Assembly (NCBI GenBank): GCA_031291415.1
Contig: JARLJB010000372.1
Coordinates: 1-33,164 of the forward strand
DNA from: Telmatospirillum sp.
Lineage (GTDB): Bacteria > Pseudomonadota > Alphaproteobacteria > Rhodospirillales > Magnetospirillaceae
DNA length: 33,164 nt
Direction: 5' to 3'
The notes below the pieces were generated by a model. That model did not search any database and was not told the DNA's origin. It was given only the letters and a program-made list of their open reading frames with translations. Every line of letters begins with the position of its first letter. Positions within the stretch are counted from its first letter, which is position 1. Below are positions 1 to 8,141 of the stretch, piece after piece. The position numbers and the translations under genes were made by a program.

Positions 1-58
1 CGGCGGCGCCGGCAAGCAAACAAATCTCGACAGCATTTCTTGCCGCTTTGGCCGGCAA

Positions 59-78
59 CACCGGCAGAGACGCCGGTG
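59..78. repeat. Short palindromic repeat, AGAGAC-loop family
   Basis: Seven-base arms CACCGGC and GCCGGTG flank the loop AGAGAC. The exact reverse complement, including the following CCAC, occurs at 21192-21215, and variants occur at 21247-21270, 30441-30460, 30527-30546, 30577-30596 and 30642-30661. All copies lie between genes. The arms differ between copies but remain complementary, which suggests selection on a hairpin. No function is known to me. Confidence 0.75.
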
Positions 79-137
79 CCACCTGAACTTAAGTCAGCGC
101 CGATGCGGTTGCGCGGGGATCCATACCCGCCGGCTGG

Positions 138-157
138 ATTCCCGCTTTCGCGGGAAT
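138..157. repeat. ATTCCC-N8-GGGAAT palindrome (dRS3-like)
   Basis: ATTCCC, then GCTTTCGC, then GGGAAT, a pattern identical to the Neisseria dRS3 consensus ATTCCC-N8-GGGAAT. The same palindrome is known from many proteobacterial genomes. It lies about 100 bases downstream of the minus-strand secretion operon, so the hairpin could end or stabilise that transcript, although no clear T-tract follows. The rest of positions 1-253 holds no gene I can support. Confidence 0.6.
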
Positions 158-253
158 GACGAGATGATTCGTTCCGTTCTGCCGAGCGTCTGAATGCGGG
201 CATCGCTTGCGTCCTGTCTCTGGCATTCTTTTCGGTCGTCATAACTGTCCCGC

Positions 254-1741
254 CTACCTTTCCCGCAAACTTTCGCCCCAGTAGCGCAGGACCGGGTCGA
301 GGACATATTCGATCACCCGGCGCCGGCCGGTTCGGATTTCCGCCGTCACCGCCATGCCGGGGGCCAGCTTGACCGGTCCCTCGTCGGCGCGGATCCAGTC
401 GCGCGACGGATGGACGCGGACCGAATAGACGGCCCCCAGTTCCTCCTTGGTCCGGCCGGTGCTGGCCGGGTCGGTGGCGGTGGCCGGCTTGCGGGTCGGG
501 TCGCTGTCGGACCCTTGCACGGTGTCCGAGGAAACCACCGTCACCTCGCCGGGGATGGTGCCGTACCGGGTGAAGGGAAAACTTTCGACCTTGATTTCCA
601 CCGGCTGGCCGGAACGGACGAATCCGGCATCCTTGTTCTGCAGGGCCGCTTCGACGGCGATGCCTTCGCCTTCCGGCACGATCATCAGGACCGGCTGCGC
701 CTGCGAGACGACGGCGCCATTGGCGTGTACGGCAAGCTGCTGCACCACGCCGGACACCGGGGCGGTCAGCGTATGCTGGCGCATCCGCTGACGCGCCTTG
801 ATTTCCTCTTGCGCAAGGCTGGCGGCCTTTTGTTCGGCGTCGGCCATCTGAGTGAAGGCGTCGGCGCGGAATTTCGCTTCCGTCTCTTTCAGCCGCTCCG
901 TCACATTGGCGATCGCCGACTCGTCTTCGGCCAGCTTGTGGCGTGCCGATTCCAATTCCTGCTGACGGTCGATGTGCTCTTGCTCGATCTTCAGATATTC
1001 GGTGCGGGACTGCCAGCCGAGGGCCGACATCTCCCGCTTGGTGTCGGACTGTTCGGCCAGCAGGGGCACGGTCTTTTCCAGGCGGCGGATGTCGGCCTGG
1101 GTGCCGCGCTGTTCCGCTTCCTTTTGTCGGCGTTCCTGCTCCAGGGCGTCCCGCGTCGACCGGTGATCGGCCAGTTTCTGCAGCAGCTCGGAGCGGTGCA
1201 GGGCCAGCAGATCGGCGGGCACGGCGACGTCGGGCGGCAGGACAAGATCCGTCTTGCCGTCGAGCAGGGCGTGGTAACCGGCGGCGATGATCAGGTTCTC
1301 CAGCCGTTCCCGCGCGTAGCGCGCTTGGTCGGCCTGAGAATCGGTGGGATCGAGTTCGACCAGAACCTGGCCGGCCTCGACATGGTCGCCGTCGCGGACG
1401 TGAATGGCGGTGACCGTGGTGGATTCCGAAGCGGCCACCGGTTTGGTGTTGCCGGCCGGGATGATGCGGCCCTGCGCGGTGGCATGAATATCGACCTGAC
1501 CAAGGCAGGCCCAGATCACCGCCGATCCGAACATCGCCATGATGATGGCGCCGGTCAGGCGTCCGGCCGGCGAGGGCGGCGTCTCCATGATCTCGATGGC
1601 GGCCGGCAGAAAGGCCAATTCCGCCGCCGTGCGCGGTGGACGGTGTGGCCGGCGCTGTTCCATCTGCCAGGCGGCCCGCCAGACGGCGAGATGGCGGCGC
1701 AGCGGTTCCAGCCGCATGAGAACGGCGTCAGGCGTCCACAT
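254..1741 (-). CDS. HlyD-family type I secretion periplasmic adaptor
   Basis: Membrane fusion protein of a type I secretion system. It bridges the inner-membrane ABC exporter to a TolC-like outer membrane channel. The 495-residue product has a short cytoplasmic N-terminus, one membrane segment at about residues 62-84, and a first lipoyl half after it (VTAIHVRDGDHVEAGQVL). A long Gln/Glu/Arg-rich coiled coil follows at roughly 150-310, then a second lipoyl half (LTAPVSGVVQQLAVHANGAV) and a beta-barrel region; this is the HlyD/PrtE layout. The start at 1741 is chosen over upstream in-frame codons because AGGAGG lies six bases before it; it overlaps the upstream ABC gene by 14 bases, implying translational coupling. 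No TolC gene and no obvious secreted substrate are in the window; either could lie before position 1. Family is certain, cargo unknown. Confidence 0.93.
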   Translation of the reverse strand: MWTPDAVLMRLEPLRRHLAVWRAAWQMEQRRPHRPPRTAAELAFLPAAIEIMETPPSPAGRLTGAIIMAMFGSAVIWACLGQVDIHATAQGRIIPAGNTKPVAASESTTVTAIHVRDGDHVEAGQVLVELDPTDSQADQARYARERLENLIIAAGYHALLDGKTDLVLPPDVAVPADLLALHRSELLQKLADHRSTRDALEQERRQKEAEQRGTQADIRRLEKTVPLLAEQSDTKREMSALGWQSRTEYLKIEQEHIDRQQELESARHKLAEDESAIANVTERLKETEAKFRADAFTQMADAEQKAASLAQEEIKARQRMRQHTLTAPVSGVVQQLAVHANGAVVSQAQPVLMIVPEGEGIAVEAALQNKDAGFVRSGQPVEIKVESFPFTRYGTIPGEVTVVSSDTVQGSDSDPTRKPATATDPASTGRTKEELGAVYSVRVHPSRDWIRADEGPVKLAPGMAVTAEIRTGRRRVIEYVLDPVLRYWGESLRER

Positions 1742-3890
1742 CGCCGGCCTCCTGGCATCGCCACAACTGGGCATAGCGGCCATTTTGCGCCAACAGGGCG
1801 TCGTGGCGGCCCTGTTCGACAAGCTGGCCCTTTTCCAGCACGACGATCCGGTCGCAATGGCGAACCGCCGACAGCCGGTGGGCGATGATGAAGACGGTCC
1901 GGCCCCGGCACATGGCTTTCATGTTGTGGCGGATCTGCGCTTCGGATTCGTAGTCGAGGGCGGACGTCGCCTCGTCGAAAATAAGGATGTGCGGATTGGA
2001 AATCAGCGCGCGGGCAATGGCGATCCGCTGGCGCTGGCCGCCCGACAGATTGGCGCCGCGCTCGACCACCATGGTGTCATAGGCTTCCGGCAGTTCCAGG
2101 ATGAACTCGTGCGCCGCCGCCAGATTGGCCGCCTGCACCACCGTCTCCATCGGCAGCGACGGATCGACCAGCGCGATATTCTCGCGGATGGACCGGTTGA
2201 ACAGCACGTTTTCCTGCAAAACGACGCCGATCTGGCGGCGCAGCCACGCGGTGTCGATCAAGGCCAAATCGACGCCGTCGATCAGCATGCGGCCGGACTC
2301 GGGCAGGTAAAGCCGCTGGATCAGTTTGGCCAAGGTGCTTTTGCCCGATCCCGAGCTGCCGACGATGCCGATGCTTTCGCCGGGCGCCACGTCGAGGCAC
2401 AAATCGCGGATGACGTGCGGCCGATCGGGACGATAGCGAAAGCCGAGATGCTCGAAGGTCACACGCCCCTGCATGGCCGGCAAAGCCGATCGGGCGCCGC
2501 CCTGGCGCTCGGTCGGGGTGTTGAGGATGTCGCCCAGCCGGTCGACCGAGACGCGCATCTGCTGGAAGTCCTGCCACAGTTGCGCCAGCCGCAGAATGGG
2601 CGAGGCGACGCGCCCGGCCATCATGTTGAAGGCGATCAGGGCGCCGATACTCATGTCGCCGTCCATGACCGACTCGGCTCCCAGCCAGAGGATCAGCACG
2701 GTTTGCGCCTTGCTGATGCCCTGGGCGATCTGTCCGGCCGAAACATTGAGATTCTGGGCGCGAAAAGACGACGACACATAGCCGGCCAGCAACCCTTCCC
2801 AACGGCGCTGCATTTGCGGTTCGACGGCCATCGCCTTGCAGGTTTCGGCCGCCGTCACCGCCTCGACCAGGAACGCCTGGTTTTCCGCGCCATGATGGAA
2901 TTTTTCCTCTATCCGCCGCTTGAGGACCGGTGTCACCGCCAACGACAGCCCGACATAAAGCGGCACCGTGGCCAGAACGATCCAGGTCAGCGTCGGCGAG
3001 TAGAAGAACATGACGAGGAAGAAAACGACGGTGAAAAAGGCGTCGATCACCAGGGTCAAGGCGGACCCGGTGAGAAAATGGCGGATATTCTCCAGTTCAC
3101 GGACCCGTGCCACCGTCGTTCCGGTCCGCCGCGCCCCAAAATAAGCCATCGGCAGGCCCATCAGGTGGCGAAACAGTTGCGAGCCCAGCTCGACATCGAT
3201 ACGGCTGGTGGTGTGGCTGAACACATAGGTCCGCACGCCGCCCAGAAGGACTTCGAACAGCGAGACGAGACCGAGGCCGACCATCAGTACTTCCAGGCTG
3301 GACAGCCCGCGATGCACCAGGACCTTGTCGGTCACCACCTGGAAGAACAGGGGGGCCACCAAGCCCATCAACTGGGTGCAGAAGGATGCGGCCAACACCT
3401 CGCCGAGAAGCCGCCGGTAGCGGACGACGGCGGGGATGAACCAGGACAGGTCGAAGCCGCGGGCCGGGCCGGCCAGGGCTTCGCGGTGGGTCAGCAGGAT
3501 CAGCCCGCCGCTCCAGCCGGCGGTGATCTCCGCTTCGCTTTTCAGTTCGGGAACAAGCCGGCGCGGATCGTGGACAAGGAGCTTGTCGCCGTTTCCCGGA
3601 TCGGCGGCAAAGCGGGCGAACACCACGAAGGTTCCGTCGGCCATCGCCGCGATGGCGGGCAAAGGGGCCCTGTCCAGCCGCGACCAGGCGCTGGTTACGG
3701 TCCGGGCCAGCAGTCCGGATCGCTTGGCGCACCGTACAATATCGACGGTATCGAACGGCGCGTTTGTCTTGCCATGGTCATGGCGAATCTGCTCTGTGTC
3801 CGCAGGGATATTGAAGAATCGCAATATCAGCGCAAGACTCAGCAGGCCTGTATCAGCCGTCCCGTCATGACAGTCATATCCTTCAGGCAT
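1728..3890 (-). CDS. Type I secretion ABC exporter with degenerate C39 (CLD) domain
   Basis: HlyB/LktB-type peptide exporter, 720 residues. An N-terminal C39-peptidase-like domain spans about 1-125. A six-helix ABC exporter membrane domain follows at about 150-430. The nucleotide-binding domain at about 470-710 has Walker A GSSGSGKST near 510, signature LSGGQRQR near 615, Walker B ILIFDEATSALD near 635, and the switch histidine in IIAHRLS near 668. In processing C39 enzymes the catalytic cysteine sits in a D-C-G motif; here the aligned residues are D13-T14-G15, so the domain should be a non-cleaving C39-like domain as in HlyB. That points to a substrate with a C-terminal, uncleaved secretion signal, such as an RTX protein or adhesin (inference). 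Start 3890 is preferred over 3917 because GGGAGG lies just upstream. First gene of a two-gene operon with the adaptor. Confidence 0.93.
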   Translation of the reverse strand: MPEGYDCHDGTADTGLLSLALILRFFNIPADTEQIRHDHGKTNAPFDTVDIVRCAKRSGLLARTVTSAWSRLDRAPLPAIAAMADGTFVVFARFAADPGNGDKLLVHDPRRLVPELKSEAEITAGWSGGLILLTHREALAGPARGFDLSWFIPAVVRYRRLLGEVLAASFCTQLMGLVAPLFFQVVTDKVLVHRGLSSLEVLMVGLGLVSLFEVLLGGVRTYVFSHTTSRIDVELGSQLFRHLMGLPMAYFGARRTGTTVARVRELENIRHFLTGSALTLVIDAFFTVVFFLVMFFYSPTLTWIVLATVPLYVGLSLAVTPVLKRRIEEKFHHGAENQAFLVEAVTAAETCKAMAVEPQMQRRWEGLLAGYVSSSFRAQNLNVSAGQIAQGISKAQTVLILWLGAESVMDGDMSIGALIAFNMMAGRVASPILRLAQLWQDFQQMRVSVDRLGDILNTPTERQGGARSALPAMQGRVTFEHLGFRYRPDRPHVIRDLCLDVAPGESIGIVGSSGSGKSTLAKLIQRLYLPESGRMLIDGVDLALIDTAWLRRQIGVVLQENVLFNRSIRENIALVDPSLPMETVVQAANLAAAHEFILELPEAYDTMVVERGANLSGGQRQRIAIARALISNPHILIFDEATSALDYESEAQIRHNMKAMCRGRTVFIIAHRLSAVRHCDRIVVLEKGQLVEQGRHDALLAQNGRYAQLWRCQEAGDVDA

Positions 3891-4257
3891 GCACCCTCCC
3901 ACCGGCGCCGCTCGCAAAGTATCGCCGCCCCTAATATTCCTGAGGAAAAGGCGGGGGAATATGCCAAATGGTATAATTCAGAAAAAACACTTCTCATTAA
4001 AAAAAGGTTAAGTCCATCATCTGTATCCTTAACCAGTGTTTTTTGGGGAATGATCGATATTTTACGAAAAATTTATTAAATATTACTTCTGAATTTAGCG
4101 CGTATACTTACTGGTGTTTTTCTACCATAAATTGTTATTGGATGGGCGGCGGAGCATGGGGATGCAACCGGTTGGCGGACCAGGCTATTCGGGGATTGGG
4201 TTCCGGGCATTCGGGATGAAACGCTGATTGAACGTTGGTGACGCAGGGGTACCTTTG
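3891..4257. other. AT-rich divergent intergenic region
   Basis: A 367-base gap between the divergent secretion operon and the large glycosyltransferase gene. Positions of about 3940-4140 are strikingly AT-rich against GC-rich neighbours. It holds a terminator-like hairpin on the minus strand (3999-4034) and a possible plus-strand -10 element TATACT at 4103-4108 with no convincing -35. Such AT-rich islands often bind xenogeneic silencers and mark acquired regions; that reading is inference. No ORF here has coding character. Confidence 0.5.
3999..4034 (-). terminator. Hairpin plus T-tract in secretion operon leader
   Basis: Read on the minus strand, GGTTAAG and CTTAACC form a perfect seven-base stem around a 15-base loop, followed at once by seven T residues. 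This is an intrinsic-terminator layout, though the stem is AT-rich and short. It sits about 110 bases upstream of the ABC exporter start. It would therefore act either as an attenuator of that operon, if transcription begins above 4034, or as an insulator against antisense transcripts. Function inferred. Confidence 0.45.
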
Positions 4258-7200
4258 ATGACTCTATCCATCGACTATTTTTCGCCGGACTATTCCGGTG
4301 ATTTCATTGCCGCCATGGCGCGATCGGCACGGCAGCGCGGCGAAGAACACCGGGATGCTGGTCGCCTGAAGGAGGCCTTGGCGGCTTTCGACGAAGCGCT
4401 GGGACTCTGCCCGGATGACAGCGCGACTTTGATCGGGCGATGCCGGATGCTGCAGAAGACGGGCCGCCAGGAAGAGGCGCTGGCCGGCATCTGGAGGCTT
4501 TTGGGCGACGGCCACAACTCTCCGGCGGTGTGGCAGGAGGCCGGCTCGGCGCTGCTCACCCTCAACCGGACGAGCGAAGCCAGGGCGGCCCTGCGCAATG
4601 TTCTGCTGCGCGATCCCCATGTAGGCCATGCCTGGGGATTGCTGGGCGAAGTGCTTGCCAAGCAAGGCAAGGAGTCCGCCGCCGAGATTTGCTTTCGCCG
4701 CAACGCAGCATTGGCGCCCGACGATGCGCTGGTCAGGTTGCGACTTGGCCAGTGGCTGATGCAGGCGGCCGATTATCAGGGGGCGATCGAGTTCTTTTCC
4801 GAGGCGCGCCGTCTCGACCCGTTGTCGCTGGACGCTCTCAGCGGCCTTGCGCAAACCTACATCAGCCTCGGGCGTTTCGAAGAGGCCGAGCCCTTGTTGC
4901 ATCAGGTCATCGAGAAGAACGCCGATCACCTCGACGCCCGCCTCGGATTGGCCCGCCTTTGCTTGCTGAAGGGCGATTTCGCGGCCGGTTGGCCCGCCTA
5001 TGAATGGCGCCGGCGGCGGGCCGATTTGAAACTGCCCAAATTCTCAGGCCCTGAATGGGATGGTTCGCCGCTTTGCGGCAAGACCCTGTTGGTCTATGCC
5101 GAGCAGGGGTTCGGCGACGTCATTCAGTTCCTGCGCTATGTCCCCCTGCTGTTCGCCGAGGGCGCGCGGGTGATCCTGCTGATTCCGAAAGAGCTGGAGC
5201 GTCTTTGTCAATGTCTGGCGGATGTCGCCGAGATCCGCTGCAATTTCCGGTCCCTGCCGGCTTTCGATTTTCATATTCCCCTGCTGTCGGTGGCGCTGCA
5301 TCTCGAAACCCGCCGCGAAACCATTCCGGCCGGCATCCCCTATCTCAGCACGCCGCCGTCGGTCAAACCCAAGCTGCCGGTACCGCTCGGCACGCGTCTC
5401 AAGGTCGGGCTGGTGTGGGCGGGGCGGCCGACCCATGCCAATGACCGGCACCGCTCGGTCGGATTGAAGGCGCTTCTTCCCCTGGCGGCCGTTCCCGGCG
5501 TCACCGTCTATTCGCTGCAAGCCGGACCGAGAGCGGCCGATATCCATAAGGCGGCTCATCCGGTTCTGGTCGGCGATCTGTCGCCTCATCTCAAGGATTT
5601 TGTCGATACGGCCGCCGTCATCGAGCAGCTGGATCTTGTCATCGCGGTCGATACCTCCGTCGCCCATCTGGCTGGCGCCTTGGGGAAGCCGGTGTGGGTC
5701 CTGGTGCCGTTCGCTCCGGATTGGCGCTGGATGCAAAAGGGCGAGGACAGTCCCTGGTATCCCTCCATGCGGTTGTTCCGCCAGCCGGCGTCGCTGGCCT
5801 GGGACGGCGTCATCGAACAAATGTCGGCCGATCTCGGCCGCTGGGCGGCGGCGAACGACGAAACCGGGGTCACCGGGGATTGCATCGTCCATTCGGTTTT
5901 TGCCGGCCAGGACGGGAAAACCCGTTATATCATGCCGGTGCCGCGCGAATATCTCACCGATCCCGGCCTCAATTATCTCGCGCATCGGGAACGCAACGGG
6001 GTCGGCTACGAATATGCGACACGATGCTTTCTCGACGCCCATCTGCGTCCGGGCGACCTGTTCATCGATGTCGGCGCCCATTGGGGGATCATGTCGCTGC
6101 ATGCGGCGACGCGATGGCCTGGGCAGGTGCAGGTCATCGCCTGCGAACCGACGCCCCGCAACGTTCCGCAACTTCGTCGTTGGATCGACGAGAATCGTCT
6201 TTCCGACGTCATCGACGTTGTTCCCGAGGCCATTGCCGATCTGCGCGGGCACGGGATCATGCTGCCGCAAAGCACGATGGGCCACAGTCTGCAAAAAAGC
6301 GATGCGGGTGCGATCCCGGTGACGACCATCGACGATCTGCTGGACGAGCGTCCGCATCTGGCCGGCCGGCGGGTGATCGTCAAGATCGACGTCGAGGGCA
6401 GCGAAGGCGATGTGATCACGGGCATGGCAAGGCTGCTGGCCGGCGGAACCGTTGCCGCCATCATTTGGGAACGTGGCCGTACCTATGATCAGATGCCCGA
6501 AGGCGAAGGGGTCGCCGCCATCCGTTCGGGGCTGGCAAAGTTGGGATTCACGGCCTGGCGATTCGATTCGGAGGACGCGGCCGGCGTTCTGCAGCCTTTC
6601 GTCGACGGCCGCGTGGAGAACGTTTTTGAACTGGCTGCCACGGATCGGCCATTTCCGTCGTATGGCGCGACACGCCTTGGCAAGGACAGGCAACCGGTCG
6701 ATCCGCAATTCGATCTTGCCGAACGGGCCGCCGATTTCTTCGGCAAGGGTTTGAAGTTCCAGTCCTCGGGGGAAACCGACAAGGCGCTGTCGGCCTATGC
6801 GCATGCCGGCACCTATGACCGGCGCTCTCCCGACCTGTTCAATAATCTGGGCGTGGCCCTCCAACGCCTGGGTCGGTTCGATGCCGCCGAGGTCGCCTAC
6901 CGGCGATCGCTCGCGCTGGTTTCCGATAATCCCTCCTGTCTTTCCAATCTGGGCAGCCTGTTGCGCGAAATGGGAAAATTGGAGGACGCCGTCAAGGCGC
7001 ATGTGGCCGCCGTTGCCTTGGCTCCGGCAAGCGAGAGCATTCTCGTGAACGCCGGGCATGCGTTTCGGGATATCGGGCGGTACGGGCCGGCGCGATCTTT
7101 TTACGAGAAAGCGCTGACGGTGCGCCCCGGCTATGTCGAGGCGGCCCGCGACCATGCGGAACTGCTGCTGTGGCAGGGCGACTTTGAAAAGGGGGCTCGG

Positions 7201-8115
7201 GCGTTGGAACCCTTCCAGAATTCCCCGGCCGCCAGTGATCCGGCGGGACGGCAATGGCAGGGTGAAAGTCTTAAGGGGCAATCGATTGTGCTGCTGGACG
7301 ATGCCGCCTTGGAAGACGTTCTTCTGTACGCGCGGTTCATTCCAACCCTGGCTGGCGGGAAGGGCGCGAAGAAGATCGTCGTCCATTGCCGGCCTTCGGT
7401 GGCTCGCTTGCTGGCGACGCTTCCCGGGGTGGACGACGTGGTTCCTCGGGACGGGGACATTCCGGAATGCGATTACCACCTGTCGCTGCGCGCTCTGCCG
7501 GCAGCGCTTAGGATCGATCGAAAGTTGTTCCTGGCAAAAGTGCCCTATTGGCATCCAAGGCCGGCCGAGATTTCCCCGCATGGCGATGGCCGGCTGAAGG
7601 TTGGCGTGGCGTGGTCTTCGTATCCCTCGCGCGCCGGGTCGTCTTGCCCCCTGTCGTCGCTGGCTCCGCTTTTGTTCCACCCGGAAATTGCCGTTGTCAG
7701 CTTGCAGCAGGGAACGGCTGCCGGTGATCTTCAGTCCATGGGCCTGGACGCGGTGGCCGAGGATTTCGGTCCGAGATTGGTCGACCTCGCGGAAATGGCG
7801 GCGGTCATGAGGTCGTTGGATCTCGTGATAACGGTCGATGGGGCTGTCGCGCACGTCGCTGGCGGGCTCGGCGTTCCGGCTTTCGTCTTGCTGCCGTTCA
7901 CGGCGGACTGGCGTTGGGCGGGCGCGGGCGAAACCTCGCTCTGGTATTCCTCGGTCCGCCTGTTCCGGCAATCGCGTCCCAACGACTGGACACAGGTTCT
8001 GGCCGACGTCGGTCATGAACTCGACCAAAGGATCAGCCGGGAGGCCGACGAACCATCAATGTCGCCCTCAAAGAGCCGGGAGATCGTTGCTGCGGGTGCT
8101 CCAATTAGCAGCTGA
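4258..8115 (+). CDS. Giant TPR / GT9-like / FkbM methyltransferase / TPR / GT9-like protein
   Basis: A 1285-residue multidomain cytoplasmic protein. Order: TPR repeats (about 15-265); GT9 heptosyltransferase-like domain (about 277-535) with the nucleotide-sugar loop motif GFGDVIQFLRYVP, a HANDRHRS motif and DTSVAHLAGALGKPVWVLVP; FkbM-type SAM-dependent methyltransferase (about 583-760) with DLFIDVGAHWGIMS as the SAM motif and VIVKIDVEGSE; second TPR block (about 820-980); second GT9-like domain (about 1004-1264) with VDGAVAHVAGGLGVPAFVLLP. The second GT9 copy has lost the GFGD loop (AALED instead) and the DRHRS motif, so it may be non-catalytic. Start ATG at 4258 follows AGGGG; the upstream TTG at 4228 is less likely. 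TPR-GT9 proteins are commonly found near secretion or flagellar loci, where they may glycosylate surface proteins; a role on the cargo of the divergent exporter is plausible but inferred. The gene ends 26 bases from the convergent chemoreceptor. Confidence 0.88.
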   Translation: MTLSIDYFSPDYSGDFIAAMARSARQRGEEHRDAGRLKEALAAFDEALGLCPDDSATLIGRCRMLQKTGRQEEALAGIWRLLGDGHNSPAVWQEAGSALLTLNRTSEARAALRNVLLRDPHVGHAWGLLGEVLAKQGKESAAEICFRRNAALAPDDALVRLRLGQWLMQAADYQGAIEFFSEARRLDPLSLDALSGLAQTYISLGRFEEAEPLLHQVIEKNADHLDARLGLARLCLLKGDFAAGWPAYEWRRRRADLKLPKFSGPEWDGSPLCGKTLLVYAEQGFGDVIQFLRYVPLLFAEGARVILLIPKELERLCQCLADVAEIRCNFRSLPAFDFHIPLLSVALHLETRRETIPAGIPYLSTPPSVKPKLPVPLGTRLKVGLVWAGRPTHANDRHRSVGLKALLPLAAVPGVTVYSLQAGPRAADIHKAAHPVLVGDLSPHLKDFVDTAAVIEQLDLVIAVDTSVAHLAGALGKPVWVLVPFAPDWRWMQKGEDSPWYPSMRLFRQPASLAWDGVIEQMSADLGRWAAANDETGVTGDCIVHSVFAGQDGKTRYIMPVPREYLTDPGLNYLAHRERNGVGYEYATRCFLDAHLRPGDLFIDVGAHWGIMSLHAATRWPGQVQVIACEPTPRNVPQLRRWIDENRLSDVIDVVPEAIADLRGHGIMLPQSTMGHSLQKSDAGAIPVTTIDDLLDERPHLAGRRVIVKIDVEGSEGDVITGMARLLAGGTVAAIIWERGRTYDQMPEGEGVAAIRSGLAKLGFTAWRFDSEDAAGVLQPFVDGRVENVFELAATDRPFPSYGATRLGKDRQPVDPQFDLAERAADFFGKGLKFQSSGETDKALSAYAHAGTYDRRSPDLFNNLGVALQRLGRFDAAEVAYRRSLALVSDNPSCLSNLGSLLREMGKLEDAVKAHVAAVALAPASESILVNAGHAFRDIGRYGPARSFYEKALTVRPGYVEAARDHAELLLWQGDFEKGARALEPFQNSPAASDPAGRQWQGESLKGQSIVLLDDAALEDVLLYARFIPTLAGGKGAKKIVVHCRPSVARLLATLPGVDDVVPRDGDIPECDYHLSLRALPAALRIDRKLFLAKVPYWHPRPAEISPHGDGRLKVGVAWSSYPSRAGSSCPLSSLAPLLFHPEIAVVSLQQGTAAGDLQSMGLDAVAEDFGPRLVDLAEMAAVMRSLDLVITVDGAVAHVAGGLGVPAFVLLPFTADWRWAGAGETSLWYSSVRLFRQSRPNDWTQVLADVGHELDQRISREADEPSMSPSKSREIVAAGAPISS

Positions 8116-8141
8116 TCGGTTTCGATCACCGTAGCCAGGCA

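Noticed and set aside
1539-4079. 846-residue plus-strand ORF opposite the secretion genes
   Set aside because: Low-complexity Arg/Gly/Gln/His-rich translation typical of antisense GC-rich DNA; the minus-strand genes have full motifs.
5044-8028. 994-residue minus-strand ORF opposite the TPR-GT9-FkbM gene
   Set aside because: Shadow frame; Arg/Gln-rich with no domain motif, while the plus strand encodes complete domains.
8113-8128. TGATCG-GTTT-CGATCA hairpin as a bidirectional terminator
   Set aside because: Only a six-base stem, no T-tract on either side, and it contains the stop codon; too weak to call.
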